DNA of 64,000 nt from Anodontia alba (GCA_964016985.1 OZ024826.1:67004023-67068022); one strand, 5' to 3'; counted from the stretch's first letter, positions 11,207-23,700 are shown. A program made the numbers and translations. The notes: generated by a model not told the origin, from the sequence alone.

Positions 11207-11936
11207 TTTGGCTAGTTCCGGATTTTAGCTAGTTCCGAATAAGTGAAGTAATCGTCATCAAATACACGACAGCGGTCGAATTTAAAGAGGAAAAATGGTA
11301 TGGTTCTGTCGTTCATTTATTCTTCTTCATATATCAGAAAATAAATATGGGATATATAACATATTTGATCGATACGATCCGATTTCCGCTAGCAACCCTG
11401 CGCTTATCATAAAGGACCTCTAACAGGAGCAATGTAAATTTGCCTACAAAATGATGGAAAATGAAGTTTCAGTAAATTGCATAAAATTATTGCAGTGGAT
11501 CTCTAATGGCCCATCATTACTGTCATGAAAACATTTTTTTCAAATGAAATGTGTTTGAACCCTAAATTTGGGTAAAACTGTCCATTTTTGCTATTGAAAT
11601 GCATGGAAAATGGAAAATGTTTTATAAAGTACTGTCCCCCACACCCCCACCCTCCCTCCCCCCACCCTTGCCTCAGCTAATCCTTTTGCAGGCATTTGTA
11701 TATGCATATTTTACACATCATATGTAAGTGGCTACCTGAGGCAAGGGGGGACGATACCCTAGAGACAAAAGAACCCTATTTTTTCATTGTCATTGTAGCA
11801 GTTTTAAGCAAGGAAAGAAGTACAACTGTTTCCAGTTGAACTATCTGAACTGTTATGTCCTGGCATATTCATGCAAGTAAAACACTACAATTCAATCGGT
11901 CCATATATTTGGCCATCCGCCTGACTTCTGTTGCAG
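11207..11936. other. Spacer upstream of possible exon
   Basis: No repeat recognised. Includes a C-rich stretch at 11637-11668. If 11937-12282 is an exon this would be intron. Confidence 0.3.
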
Positions 11937-12282
11937 AAATGCAGCCTCCACTCCGTACCTCATGGATTTAAAGTCTGTCAGTAATGTGCATTTTGGAGGC
12001 AACTGTACAACACAAGATACCTGTGCATATATTGTGTGTATAGCCAATGAAGTGGAACCTACAGGTAGATGTGGGATACACTACAGGGCTCCAGTTGAGC
12101 AGACAGATGTATTTTTTATTTCTTATTCTACTGTGACAAAATTAACCTTTATCTATAGTGTCTGTGGATCTAATGAGATTCCAAAACGTATTAATTTTTA
12201 TAAAAATGGTAAAAACGTACTGATATTTATCTCTATGATAACAAATTTACCTGGAGCACCTGGTTACAAATGGGATCACTGA
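11937..12282 (+). CDS. Possible terminal exon of an unidentified host gene
   Basis: A frame stays open from 11937 to the TGA at 12280-12282 (~115 codons). It is preceded by 'ttctgttgcag', a good splice-acceptor sequence, so I start the exon there rather than at the internal ATG (11962). The peptide has a cysteine-patterned first half (GGNC, TQDTC, IVC, GRC) and a compact second half ending NLPGAPGYKWDH. It has none of the low complexity seen in nearby chance frames and matches no transposon protein I recognise. No partner exon, promoter or polyA site was identified, so this rests on one splice-like motif and composition. Confidence 0.35.
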
Positions 12283-12359
12283 ACAATAAGTGCTAGCGAC
12301 TGCTAAAGTGTATGTTAAATGTTTGGTACAAGTTTTTCTTTTTCTGTGGAAAAAGTACA

Positions 12360-12602
12360 TTTTTTTTTTTTTTTTTTTTTTGATTTGGGTTTTACGGCCC
12401 TTTCAAGAATATTTCACTTATATCGAGCCGATCGTTCATCGAAGGTGGGCGAAAACCGGAGTACCCGGAGAAAAACCACCTGACCATCCGTAAGCAGAAC
12501 TTGGCTTTCCCACATATGACCCGAGCTAGGCTCGAACCACAGCGGTGAGAAACCTAATGGATTAAGAGTCAACTCTCTTATCCACTAGGCTACGGGGGCC
12601 CG
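12360..12602 (-). mobile_element. tRNA-headed SINE, family B copy 1
   Basis: On the minus strand: tRNA-like head near 12600 ('GTAGCCTAGTGGATAAGAGA', anticodon-like region, then B-box-like 'GTGGTTCGAGCC'), a central part containing 'GGGTACTCCGGTTTTCGCCC', and a 3' poly(A) (seen as T at 12360-12381). The body is repeated at 46109-46325. Confidence 0.8.
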
Positions 12603-12609
12603 CCGAAAA

Positions 12610-14440
12610 AGTACATTTATACCCAAATGTAAATGTGTATTTGATAAGGATATGCATAAACATCCAGTTACATGAAAAAAAATCCAAATCTGGACCAATT
12701 TAATTTTTTTTAAAAATGTTACCCCTCCCTAAAATACAGCTTCTGTATGGAAAATATTTACCATTTGTCTACTTCTGCTTCTTTATAGAACATGTGTCTT
12801 CATAAAAATACCAAATACTCGTATAATAGTATGGGGAAATCATGGAAGCTGGGGTAATCTGCTAAAAAGTAGGCAGATTGCTATGTTACCGTCAGAGGTC
12901 CTTTTGTAAATGTCTAAAAAACATTCGCCTAGATGTCCAGTCAATTAAAACATTTTTTGTTCAACTATTGGGTGGAACATATTTTTCAACATCTGCAAGG
13001 ATTTTCTTGGCTTTCAACCAATAATCGATCGCTAATTTGTGCATCCGATTTAGTCAGTTCCGGGTAACTACGTTTAAAGGTGTGTAGATATCGATGCAGT
13101 GTATAAAAAAAGAATCTGACACACGTGACAGACGAATGAAGCCAAAATATGTGCTTCGTCACGAGATAACCTGCTTTATGCCATATGCACAAAGACACAT
13201 AGTTTGTGCATCTGCATAGTCTGATCAGCACCGTTGTTGTTCGCTGTCTAGACTATCTTTCATGACTAGCTTATCGCTGTGTCTGAGTTAGCCAGTAGGC
13301 TGAGTAGGCCGGTTTGAGTCTTACTAGGTTGAAAAGCTCGTAGGCAGGTTTTCTCGTGTCGTCGCTTATGTTATCTGCACTTTGACAAAGTGCGGGAAGA
13401 CTTTTTAGGGGCATCACAAGGCGCTAAACACCAGCTACAATTATGGAAACACATAATTTCACTGCAAGCTTATTTTATTTTCGGGCTTCAGAAGGGGATA
13501 GGACTTTGTGCGCATACTCCTTGCAGCTTCTTAAACCTCACTGAAATAGTTTTACATTGTAAAGATTATTAAATCCAGAAAATAGGATCTAAATCTTGTA
13601 GTAAGGAGGGTGTGCATGCCATGAATTATGCGATTTGGCTTAAAGGGCTGGTGTTAAGGTCTTTGCGAACCTGTCCCTTAATGACGAATGTCTTTATATT
13701 GAAATATTTTTTCTCTATAACACATAATACAATATAAAGTAATACATAGAGGCTAATTTGTGCATCTCATTATTATCCGAGGGATTTTTTACAGATCTCT
13801 CAACTAGAGAAACTATTCGGAATCAGTGGTGTACTTCACAGTCATCGCAAGGGCAGATAACCAAAGGCGAATGACAAATTCTTCAGTGTGGTATTTTAAG
13901 GAAGGATAGTACTTTGTATTAGCCAAAAAAAAATCAAGTTTTGTTCAGCCAGTTATTTGGAAATCGTTATGAAGCATAACCTTACCCGGAACTAGCCAAA
14001 TAACTGTATTGAGAAGGACCAGGTTTTGGGTCATATTTTAGTTACAGTAATTTTGGAGGAAAATACTTAAATGTTCAATTTACTATGATACTATGAACTA
14101 CTATGAACTGACATATGAAACAAATATCCTGAAAGTTTCAGTGCTGTGACTGTTATGATTAGTTAGAAAGTCCTTAAAATATCTTGAATCTCTGTTCAAA
14201 TTTTTTTTTGTCACATACTCTGGCAAAATTAATCTGATAATCGATTAATTGATTGATAAATTTCCACAAAAATGATTATAGTACAGATTTGCTAATAATG
14301 GATCATTTGATTTCTGTGTCTGGTACTTTACCGTATTTACCCTTAGTATTCAGACACTTCAACTCCTTACAATACTTTATCTTAAATTTGAACAAGAACA
14401 ATTTACTACCAATGTTGTGCCTAAAAATAGCTGGACGAGT
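12610..14440. other. Spacer, no supported gene
   Basis: AT-rich with short frames only (the longest about 80 codons). Contains no repeat that I could match elsewhere in the window. Confidence 0.45.
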
Positions 14441-14446
14441 GACAAA

Positions 14447-14516
14447 CAGTGTAGACCCTGATGAGACGTCGTGTTTTGCGGTGTCTCATCTGGGTCTACA
14501 CTGTTCGCTTAAGCCT
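14447..14516. repeat. Fold-back repeat
   Basis: Inverted repeat 'acagtgtagaccctgatgag' / 'ctcatctgggtctacactgt' around a ~15-base loop. Related unpaired text occurs at 62545-62590 and 63825-63840, so this is a dispersed sequence. Likely a small MITE. Confidence 0.65.
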
Positions 14517-14697
14517 GTCTGACTAAATACACACAGTAAACTATAACATATGGTAAGAGTCATGCTCAGACAGACAGGTAAAATTATCACAAGATCTTCG
14601 GTGATAACTAATGGACCATAATGGCATGATTGATAATCTATAATCTTTTCAGCTCTGATTAGCCAGCCTTAGTTTAAGTATTCTCTTAAGTCATAGA

Positions 14698-14852
14698 AGG
14701 GTTCCCAATGCATTTTGAAAGTGGGTGTAAATCTGCTCTATTTTCTTATTTTTGTAACCCCAATGTTTTGCAGCATAAAGAGACTCTCTTCAATTTTCGG
14801 GTTACAAGACAAAATTTGTGGGTAAAAAACCTCTGCAGAGGGTAAAATGGGA
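14698..14852 (-). repeat. Dispersed repeat R2, copy 1
   Basis: Reverse-complement match to about 46558-46735: shared 'cattttgaaa-tgggggtaaa' and 'cctctgcagagggt'-type phrases at both ends with a diverged middle. Confidence 0.6.
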
Positions 14853-15054
14853 ATGTTACATAGGTCAAGAAATATAACGATTGAGAATTGTGTAATTCCT
14901 ACAAAGTGTTCATGCTTCAGTTTTCATGTGTACAATTCTGCAAGTACTCTGCACTTTATTGTCATATTTTGGTTTTTCAAAGTTTCAGAAAAATTGATTA
15001 TATTGGAAAATCTCTGCTTAATACGGAAGAGTCCATTACCAAATTAGGCAAAGC

Positions 15055-15350
15055 AGGTTTTTTGATTGATTGTTTTGGGGTTTAACGACATGTAAACCCT
15101 TGTGGGTCATTTTGTATCGTCTCCCAGAGAAAGGGAGAAAAGAGAGATAAAAGAGGGAAGAAAGAGGAACAGGAATGAAATGGAAGAAACAGATGAAATA
15201 AAAACATTCCTCTCTACCATTACCTGCTACAAGGATAGCAAGCCTTGCCCAACTGAAAGTCAATATCAGTTGGACGCCCTGGTGACGTAAGATACTTTCG
15301 CCACACCCGACAACCCCCGGGCCAAGCAGGTAACTGACTGTATAATGGCC
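15055..15350. repeat. Probable dispersed repeat
   Basis: Starts with 'gattgattgttttggggttt' and contains a purine-rich (AGAGG/GAAA) middle and a 'cgccacacccgacaaccccc' end. The opening phrase is of a kind common in mollusc dispersed repeats, but no second copy is in this window, so the call is tentative. Confidence 0.3.
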
Positions 15351-15597
15351 TTTAAACTGCTTCTTATCAACCTGCTGGGGTTGGCATGTACATGTATAAT
15401 CCGAGTCTTCACTGATGTTTTAGTGGCTTTTCTTTGTATTGATATTTGCCACTAACATCAGAGAACTCCTGTTATGAAAATCAGGGATTTTCCTGTCCTG
15501 TCTAAAATGAGGGTTTTCACCCAAATAGAGGCATGAAAGTTAATGTGTAAAGTAGATAGCCACTAAGGTTTATTTTATGACTGAAAAAATGACAATA

Positions 15598-15840
15598 ATT
15601 TTATAATGAATAAGTAGTTGCAGTCATGGTACCAAAGCCGTAATCCAAACTCATAAATCCATAAACGAATGACGAATCAGAAAGTTCAGACCAACAGACA
15701 TGAACCCCAGAACAAAGGGTGTAATCAGGCGTCCGCGAATAGTAAGCATTACTTGGTAAGCAAGCTTCGCCCACCATGCTCATAGGCCTGAACGAAGGAA
15801 ATATCGGTAGAAGCGTATGTCCGGGATTTGGGAAGTCTAC
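15598..15840 (-). repeat. 3' tail of Penelope-like element 1
   Basis: Non-coding DNA just downstream of the RT frame. It is repeated at 44705-44955 with ~80% identity (shared 'gttcagaccaacagacatg', 'cttacttggtaagcaagctt', 'gtccgggattt'), which marks it as part of the element's 3' untranslated region. Confidence 0.7.
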
Positions 15841-17030
15841 TTATGGCGCGTCACTGGCAAAAACATCAGAAACAATTCTGGAAACTGCCACATTGTAGGG
15901 ATTGACTAGATCATGATGCCTCCCATAGAACTTCTTAAGTGTTGCTACCAGTTTGGTTTTTTGATACCCCTGGCTCAACAACTTTGTAGTGAGCACTTTC
16001 CCACGCTCCATTAAGTCCTGATAATTTGAACAGGTTCTGGCATAACGGATTAACTGTGAAACGTAAACGCCGTATGCTGGTGCAGAAGGGATATTACTGC
16101 TCAGGAATGGAAAGTTAACAATGGGAAAATTGAAGTCATCCCGTTTGTCGTAAAGCCTAGTAGTAAGCTTTCCATTGTCAATGTAGAGATAACAATCCAA
16201 GTATGAGGAGGAGGCTGCAGTCTCCGTTGTTTCCTTTATTTTAAGTTCACGTGGATAGATGAATTCTAAATACTCTGCAAATTTTGTGTTTTTCAGAGAT
16301 AATACATCATCTATATATCTGTAGGTGAAATTGAATTGTTGTGCGAGGTGTTTCTTGCCTGCTTGGAGGAGACTTTGTACAAACTCCGCCTCATACAAGT
16401 ATAAAAACAAGTCGGCAAGTAACGGTGCACAGTTAGTACCCATCGGTATGCCGATTGTTTGCTGAAATATCCGACCGCCGAACTCCACAAAAATATTGTC
16501 GATTAGATATTCCAGCATCTTTATGACATCTGCATCTGAGTATTTTTGTGGCGCATCAGAGTGATCCCGAAAGAAGTATGTGTCTTTGTAGCCAATGACA
16601 ACAGACTGATATCGACGGTTACCATTCTTGTGGAAGAAACACTGGTTGATAATTGCCTTTAATTTAGATTTCAATTTATCATGAGGTATAGTAGTGTAAA
16701 GAGTAGAAATCGAAAGATTTTATACTGTTGACGGAATGAAGAGATTGTGCCTTTAGGTTTTCTAAGAGTTCTTTGGAGTTTTTCAGGATCCACATCTGAT
16801 TAACACCACTTCTGGCATATGCAGTGTCACAATACTTCTGAAGGCCTTCTTTAACTGCGGTTAGTATTCGTGTTAGAATCTGAGAAAGAGGCTTGGTTGA
16901 GCACTTAGCTGAACCCGCAATATATCTCTGCTTGTACGGATTCTTGTGAAGTTTAGGAATCCAGTACAGTTTGGGAAGATCAATATCTCCCTCTGGGAGG
17001 GAAGTTTTGGGGTAACAAAGTGGCTTTTAC
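15841..17030 (-). pseudogene. Penelope-like reverse transcriptase, copy 1 (broken)
   Basis: Reverse transcriptase that would copy the element's RNA. Reading leftwards from 17030: an N-terminal 'LPKLHK'-type motif (here IPKLHKNPYKQRYIAG), a palm motif A region (FDF, then LYTTIPH in the next frame), a GIPMGTNCAPLLADLF motif, the catalytic YIDD (in YRYIDDVLS) and a C-terminal YLDCYLYID plus KRDDFNFPIVNFPF block. The long open part runs from 16674 to 15841 (277 codons). A 2-base deletion around 16700-16720, exactly in motif A, separates it from its N-terminal part, so the ATG at 16674 is not the real start. The sequence N-terminal to 17030 is missing and no GIY-YIG endonuclease was found. The PKLHK motif favours the Penelope-like class over LINEs. 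Confidence 0.75.
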
Positions 17031-17126
17031 CGAGTACAGTCTAGGCAACAAGGGTAGACTTTGACAGGTATAGTGAAAACGCTAGTTGTGTAGGTTTCCA
17101 ATGAAACAAATTATTTAATTTTATTT

Positions 17127-17164
<38 letters not shown>

Positions 17165-18010
17165 TTCTAAAATTTAATGTTGCTATCTGCTGGATGATAT
17201 TCAGAATTTTCCGTTAAAAGTGCCTAGCCAAGACTGGTTGGGGAAATTTTGCATTTTCGATAGTTAAGTTGCTCTGGCGGTAAGTGGTAAATATCAAAAA
17301 AAAAAAAAAAGAAAAGCCACGTCAAGAGAAGACTCGGACTAGTACATGTAATACCGTGTGTGTAAAAGCTCAGGTTTTTGACTGTTTTGATAGGACTTTG
17401 CAGTGTTTCATCAAATCGTGAAGTTATTCAATATTTTTAAAAACCCAGTTAATCTGAAATTCAGAAACAATTTTGGTTATTGTGACATTTTTAAGGTTCT
17501 TGAAACTTAGCAATATTTTATGTAATTTGCTTTGTGTTTTACATGTTGCAAATATGTAGAAAAAAGGGAAAAATAACAAAATATAGCAGGAAAATTTAAT
17601 CGTTTGTTAGTTAACTCATTATAGAAAAAAGTGTTAGGTTTATTGGCTGGTAAGCTCGAGTCTGGTTTGCTACTCGAGATTTCTGACTTATTCCCCTAAT
17701 CAAGTCAGTGCTGTCGGTCATCTGCTTTAAACCATACAAAATGTATTCCGTTCTGCTAAGCGAAGTAAAATACATCCATCCAGCACTTAGGAAGTGCCAA
17801 TCTGTGGACCCAGCCTAAAATTCAAATTCCAATCCTGTGCATCTAGAAAAAAAAATAATTTGAGACTGTTTTATTGAGTCCAGCATTCTCAGGATTACAA
17901 CAGTATTTTCAGACCTTGAACAGGTAATAAAACTGACTTTTTTTTTCAAACTTTAGTAGAAATATAGTAAAGAGCTTTAATATGTGTCCCAAAATTAGGG
18001 TAAACAATGT
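17031..18010. other. AT-rich spacer with poly(T)
   Basis: Contains a ~33-base poly(T) at 17131-17163 and two short poly(A) runs. No gene or repeat recognised. Confidence 0.45.
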
Positions 18011-18012
18011 AA

Positions 18013-18262
18013 ATGATAATCTCTTCACTTAGCAGAGGAGATGTTAGAGAGGAGTATCTGGTGATAATTCTGGGATAATTCTTCTCATTTCCCCCTTAAA
18101 ACATATGCTGTGGATACTCATTAGAAGTGGCTTGGCGAGGTGCTTCTAATGAGTACCCACAACATCTGTTTTTATGGAGAAATAAAGAAAATTGTCCCAA
18201 AATTATCATCGAATAGTCCTCATTAACAACTCCTCTAACGGAGACAAAAGATTATCTGGCTC
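18013..18262. repeat. Extended fold-back containing hairpin palindrome P
   Basis: The P palindrome (core 18118-18160, 'attagaagtg' / 'cacttctaat'-type arms) is embedded in a longer inverted repeat. 'tgataattctgggataattc' at ~18061 pairs with 'gtcccaaaattatcatc' near 18195, and 'agcagaggagatgttagaga' pairs with 'aacaactcctctaac' near 18225. Total span about 250 bp, much longer than the other P copies, so it may be the full-length version of the family. Confidence 0.7.
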
Positions 18263-18499
18263 TAAGATTTAAAACTTTAATAAATTACACAAATCCCCAT
18301 GCTTTTTCTTATACATAAAGTTCCAGATAAAATATTTTTGAACCTCTGACAATGTAATTGTTTTTTATTAATCCATTAGAATTGTCTCATTACGACCAAT
18401 CTAATGAATTCTTTTTGTGGCAAAAAGAAAATGTTTTTGGATGCTTACACTTATCCAGTGTTACATATATGGTCCACCCTACCCTGTAATGCTCTTCCC

Positions 18500-18662
18500 A
18501 ACTCCGGCCTTGCCCTGCTCCCTATTATAATACTGTACCTTTATTTGCGTGCGACTGATACCAAACTGCTTAGCAATCTCTCTAAAGCTTATACCAGATT
18601 TAAGCAATTTAATAATGATAACACTTTCATGGTTATGGCCTAATACTTCAACCTTCGATTAT
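18500..18662 (-). pseudogene. Pogo/Tigger-like transposase HTH fragment
   Basis: On the minus strand a ~50-codon frame gives a CENP-B/pogo-type N-terminal helix-turn-helix: IIIKLLKSGISFREIAKQFG, then ISRTQIKVQYYNREQ. The rest of the transposase (CENP-B DNA-binding second half and DDE domain) is absent. It could also be a related HTH from another DDE family. A pogo-type MITE lies at 10843-11204. Confidence 0.45.
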
Positions 18663-18717
18663 CTGCCTTGGCAGATACATGTATTGAGGTTTCGCAGACA
18701 ACTGGCTCAGGGATTCC

Positions 18718-18775
18718 ACTCTAGGGCTCTGTGGTTAAAGCGCTGGATTATGACCAGGTTCAATATCTTTCTGGT
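18718..18775 (+). repeat. tRNA-like (SINE head) remnant
   Basis: 'ctgtggttaaagcgctggat' followed by 'ccaggttcaatatc' resembles A and B boxes of a tRNA-derived SINE. There is no recognisable body or tail. Confidence 0.35.
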
Positions 18776-19001
18776 CTGTTGATTTTTTATGCAGCTTTTA
18801 CACAGAAACCTTACAACAGCATTCATTTTTTTCCTGGGAAAAAACATTCCAAAATCTTTACTTCCAAACTGGACTCTGAATTCAGTTACTCCTCAAAATC
18901 ACGAGTTTTACCAAGAAAAGAAAGTTTCTGTCTGTTGATGATCTTACGACAAGAAAATTTGTACTAACAAAAGAATATCGCATAGCTAAAAAAATTTCCC
19001 G

Positions 19002-19050
19002 TCTTTCATGGGGTTTGAACCCGGTCTGCTGCTGATCAACAATACTTGAA
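19002..19050 (-). repeat. tRNA-like (SINE head) remnant
   Basis: On the minus strand 'accgggttcaaacccc' is a B-box-like sequence preceded by 'gttgatcagcagcag'. Only a fragment; no A box was confirmed. Confidence 0.25.
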
Positions 19051-19059
19051 AATATCATC

Positions 19060-20040
19060 AGGATCTTCTATAGGATAATAAATAATGGTAGAGCAATTTA
19101 CTTCAACACCGTCTTGTGTTTTGTTGTTTTTCTTGAAAGAATTTTCTTCCAAAATGCCACTTCCCTGCTACTTAAAAATAATATACCTTTATAAAATGCT
19201 GCGCAGACTATTCCCGTCACCTCCTGATTCCAGAGATAATCACACTTGCTGTTCTAAAAATGTACAGTCCACCATTTTATCACCCTTACAGAACTGTTTT
19301 ACGGAAATCTTCTATTGCACTGGAAGTGTTAATTTGACTAGATGATATTTTTACCATAGATTATGTCTACATGAAGAAATATGGCCACTTTGACAAGTCA
19401 ACAAGTTTTTTTGCTTAAAAGTATTCTGGAGGGCTACATTGTCCTTCTGACAGGTCAAGCTGTAAAGAAAATTCATTTCTATTTCGAGACATGCTAATCA
19501 CACTGAAATGTATGGAGAAAAGTCAATGAATTGTTTTTTTTTATCAATATGGATAGTACGAATCACCTTTTGAGCGAACGCAAATGTATATCGAAACTTT
19601 TTAGTGGGCTAAAGCATAGTTTTGCACAATATTGTACACTACCATTGTACCATATAAACAGAATTCAATATTTCAGGGAAAATTTTATTCATTAGGTATT
19701 TGAAATAAAAGCAATATTGTCGATATATATGCAAACTAAGGGTTCTGGAATATAGTCCACTGTTTCACTCCTGGGAGCCTCTGTGGGCTACTTTTTTGGT
19801 GTCTGAATCCATGGATTTTTTCGTCCCATGCGGCCTGTATAAAATTTTTCTAGCAATGATAACAGCATTGCTAGTGCCAGAAACGGCCTGTACAAATTTA
19901 TATCCAGAACTTCAGAGCCAAATCAATAGGTGTTTTCATCTCTGTATGGGCTGTATAAAATTGTTTAGCTGTGAAATGGGCTGTACAAAAAAGTGAAAAA
20001 AAAAAACTGTATTAAATAAAGAAAATATTTCATTTGTATA
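19060..20040. other. Spacer left of the Polinton; expected left terminus not found
   Basis: No gene. Three spaced 'ggcctgtataaaa'/'gggctgtacaaaa' phrases occur at about 19830-19990. A Polinton left terminal inverted repeat should lie in or before this stretch, but I could not match it to any sequence at 34-37 kb. Confidence 0.35.
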
Positions 20041-20043
20041 AAA

Positions 20044-20400
20044 ATGAGTTCAGAGTATCTAGGGCATCTAATACAGCTGCAGCGTAGAGGTGTTATTTCT
20101 AATGTCAGTCTACGGAAAGGTATAAGGGCATTGTCTGAGGCTCCGCAGGCTTCGCCACCTGTGCCTCCTGCACCATCTGTGCCTCCTGCACCACCTGTTC
20201 CTCCTGCGCCGCTTGCGTCATCTGCGTCACCGCCTGATTCAGAAAAGCGTGCTTAAGCGCAACAAAAAGAAAAAAGAAAAACGTCAAAAACAAAATTATT
20301 TGAAGCAACTGAGATTAAAGAAATCACAACAGCAGAATTCGACAGATTGCTTGAAGAACAAACACCACAATATAGTAAATATAAACATCTATATATAATA
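20044..20400 (+). CDS. Polinton leader-like ORF with Pro/Ala-rich segment
   Basis: A frame from ATG 20044 runs 70 codons (SSEYLGHLIQLQRRGVISNV, then PPVPPAP-type repeats) and stops at 20256. An overlapping frame to 20398 continues with a lysine/arginine-rich segment (KRNKKKKEKRQKQ). The N-terminus resembles that of the next ORF (20713: SEIDYLLNLHKEGRIDDSAL): a short helical leader followed by a basic stretch. It lies directly upstream of PolB on the same strand. Function unknown; it could be a duplicated PolB N-terminus or a separate small protein. Confidence 0.4.
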
Positions 20401-20712
20401 TTTAATCTATATTTATATTCCTCAACCTCTGACATTCAACAACATATATATATATATATCGATGTTTCAATCTAATTTTACTTGCAGTATCTACGCATAC
20501 TCTGTATTTGGCATAAGTGCCCTGTATTAATTGTACAGGGCACAACTTTACTTTTTTTCATTAAGTAATTATGCAGTTTACAGTATTTAGATCCTTTAGT
20601 AGGTTTTGACTGACATGGTTTATTCCATTTTTCTGATAATATTTATTTTTTTTTATTTATATTAAAAAGAAATAAATATAATGTATATATAAAGTAAAAA
20701 AATATATGTTCA

Positions 20713-23700
20713 ATGAGTGAAATAGACTATTTGTTAAACCTTCATAAAGAAGGGAGAATTGATGATAGTGCTTTAAACAAAGCCTTGAATATATTACAGT
20801 CAGTTCAACCATTAGAAAATCTGCGTAAAAAGCGTCATAAGACAAAGAAAGAAAAACGACAGAGGCACATCTGAAAAAGGCTGTTATTGATGAACTGAAA
20901 CAGGTTTTATCTCAAAGAAAGTCTATTTCAGAGTTAAAACTGGTTGACAAACCATTGTGCAATTATTTCAAAACATATGAAATTGATGCACACACTTATA
21001 TAGATCCTTCTGCTTTGTTTAGTGATAAAAAATCTATGCTCGTTAATCAAATCAATCAAGATATTAGAGAGTACAATGGCATTAAATTCTCAATTGGTCT
21101 CTCTGTACAGTTTTCCCATGATGACGATGATGGAAAACGAAAGATTGTTGTTGGCCAACCCCATGGAGAACAAAGTACTGTTCTTGATTCAAGCAATGTA
21201 GATGAATTATACAAGCAAACAGCTTATCTACAAACATGGATTGAAAAATTTACTTATACAGCTTCAGGATTAAAAATTGATCACTGTATAAAACTAACTC
21301 GAACATAGCAAAATATGAACCATTGAAAGGCTCATCATATATTCCTTTGCCTGAAGCACTGGCAAACAAAAAGGCAATAATCAATGTGCGAAACGACGAT
21401 GAAATATGCTTAGAATGAGCTCTTAAATCAACTTTATATACAGCAAAGAACAATGTATCTAACAGCTACACTAAATGTCCTAATCTAAACATGGATGGTA
21501 TTGACTTTCCCACTCCTATCTCTCAAATACCCACAGAAAAACAAAACAACCTAGCAATAAACGTCTATGGTGCTACAGTATCACCTAACCTTTCCCTATT
21601 ACGATATCAGCTCGACCAAACACAATGCAAAAAATCAACCTCCTTCTTATAAGTGATGATGAATCTACAAAGCATCACTACTGTTGAAATAAAAATCTTG
21701 ATAGACTACTCTTTGACCAAAACAAATGTAAAAATAAAACCTATTTCTGTGATCGATGCCTGTACGGTTTCACCAAAGCATACTTACTGATCAATTACAC
21801 AAAAATACTGCTGTGGCATCAACAAAAAATCAACAAGAATAGATATGCCCACAGAAAGCAGCCACATCAAATTCAAAAACCATCAAAACAAATGCCTGTC
21901 ATTTATGCCGACTTTGAAAGTATAATCAAACCAAAAACAGAAAAAGCAGGTGATAAATCAGAAATCAATAGTGAACATGAAGCTTGCGGATTTGGTTATC
22001 AAGTTGTCAGATATGATGGTCAAGCTGAAAAACCTGTTATCTACAGAGGTAAAGATGTTGTTGAAGTATTTCTGAACCACTTAGAAAGTGAGGTTAGCAA
22101 TATCAATAACATATTTGCTCTCCCCAAACCATTGGTTATGACAGAGGAAAACAAGATAGATTATGAGAATGCCACCAAATGTTGGATATGCGAACAAGAA
22201 ATAACAAAAACAATCCAAAAGTAAGAGACCACTGTCATTTCGCAGGTGAATACAGAGGTGCAGCACACAAATCCTGCAACCTTAAACTCAAAATCAAACC
22301 AGACAAGACAAAAATCCCAGTGGTGTTCCACAACTTGAGGGGATACGACAGCCATCTCATAATGCAAAAAATACATAAAGCAAAAGGCAACATTACCTGC
22401 ATAGCAAACAACGCAGAAAAATACATCTCATTCAGCGTAGCTCAACTTAAATTCTTAGAGAGCTTCCAGTTTATGTCGTCTTCGTTGGAAAAATTAGTAA
22501 GCGCCACTGGTAAGTCCAACTTTGAAATAACAAACAGCGTATTCGGCAACAAAACAGATATACTTCTGTGTAAAGGTGTTTACCCATACGAGTGTATAGA
22601 CAGCCACGACAGGTTTAAAGAACCCTTCTTACCACCCATAGAGAAATTATACAGCCGCCTCACTAACGACAAAGTCAAACAAGAAGACTTACAACCACGC
22701 CCAAAATGTGTGGATTGAATTTAACTGTAAGACCCTAAGTGACTATCACGACTTATATCTGATAACTGATGTGGTTTTACTCGCTGACGTGTTTCAAACA
22801 TTCAGGAAAACCTGCCTGGGCTCATATAAGCTTGACCCACTGCATTATTACACCGCGCCTGGTTTGTCCTGGGACGCCTTACTCAAATACACAAAAAGCG
22901 ATCTGGAACTGTTGACAGATATGAACATGCACTTGTTTATAGAAAAAGGCATGCGTGGTGGAATCAGCATGGTGTCCAAACGACACGCCAAAGCAAACAA
23001 TCCGCATGTTGCAGACTACAATCCTGACAATCCAGACAACAGATGGGTAGGCAGTGAGCCAACCGCTTCCCTACTCCGGCTTCAAATGGCTAAGCGGCAA
23101 AATAGGGAAACGCAAAGAAGGAAAGGGACGAATATTTGAGGTGGATTTGGAATACCCCAAACACCTACACAAACTGCACAACGACTACCCTCTTTGCCCC
23201 CGAAAAAATATCAGTACAAGAGGCTTGGCTGTTCTCATACCAAAAAACCTGCTTGAAAACAAAAGTATGCTGCACTGCTCCAAGCTTGTCCCAAATCTCA
23301 TGAACAAGAAAAATATGTAGTCCATTACAGAAACCTCCAGCTTATCTATCCCTGGGTATGAAAGTGACAAAAATACACAGGGTGCTTGAATTCAATGAGA
23401 AGCCCTGGATGGAACCATACATCCGCCTCAACACAGACCTCCGAAAGCAAGCAAAGTCCGACTTCGAAAAAGACTTCTACAAACTCATGAACAACTCCAT
23501 CTTCGGTAAAACAATGGAGAATCTCCGTAAACGAGTAGACATAAAACTAGTCAGAACAGATGGCACTGAAAATGAAAAGATAAGAAAAATCATAGCCAAA
23601 CCAAACATCAACAGACGTGCAAGATTTTCAGATGAACTATCCGGGATTCATGTAAACAAAACAAACCTAACGCTAAACAAACCAATCTATGTGGGTTTCT

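Noticed and set aside
13390..13572. 60-codon plus-strand frame
   Set aside because: Short, no homology recognised, no splice or promoter context.
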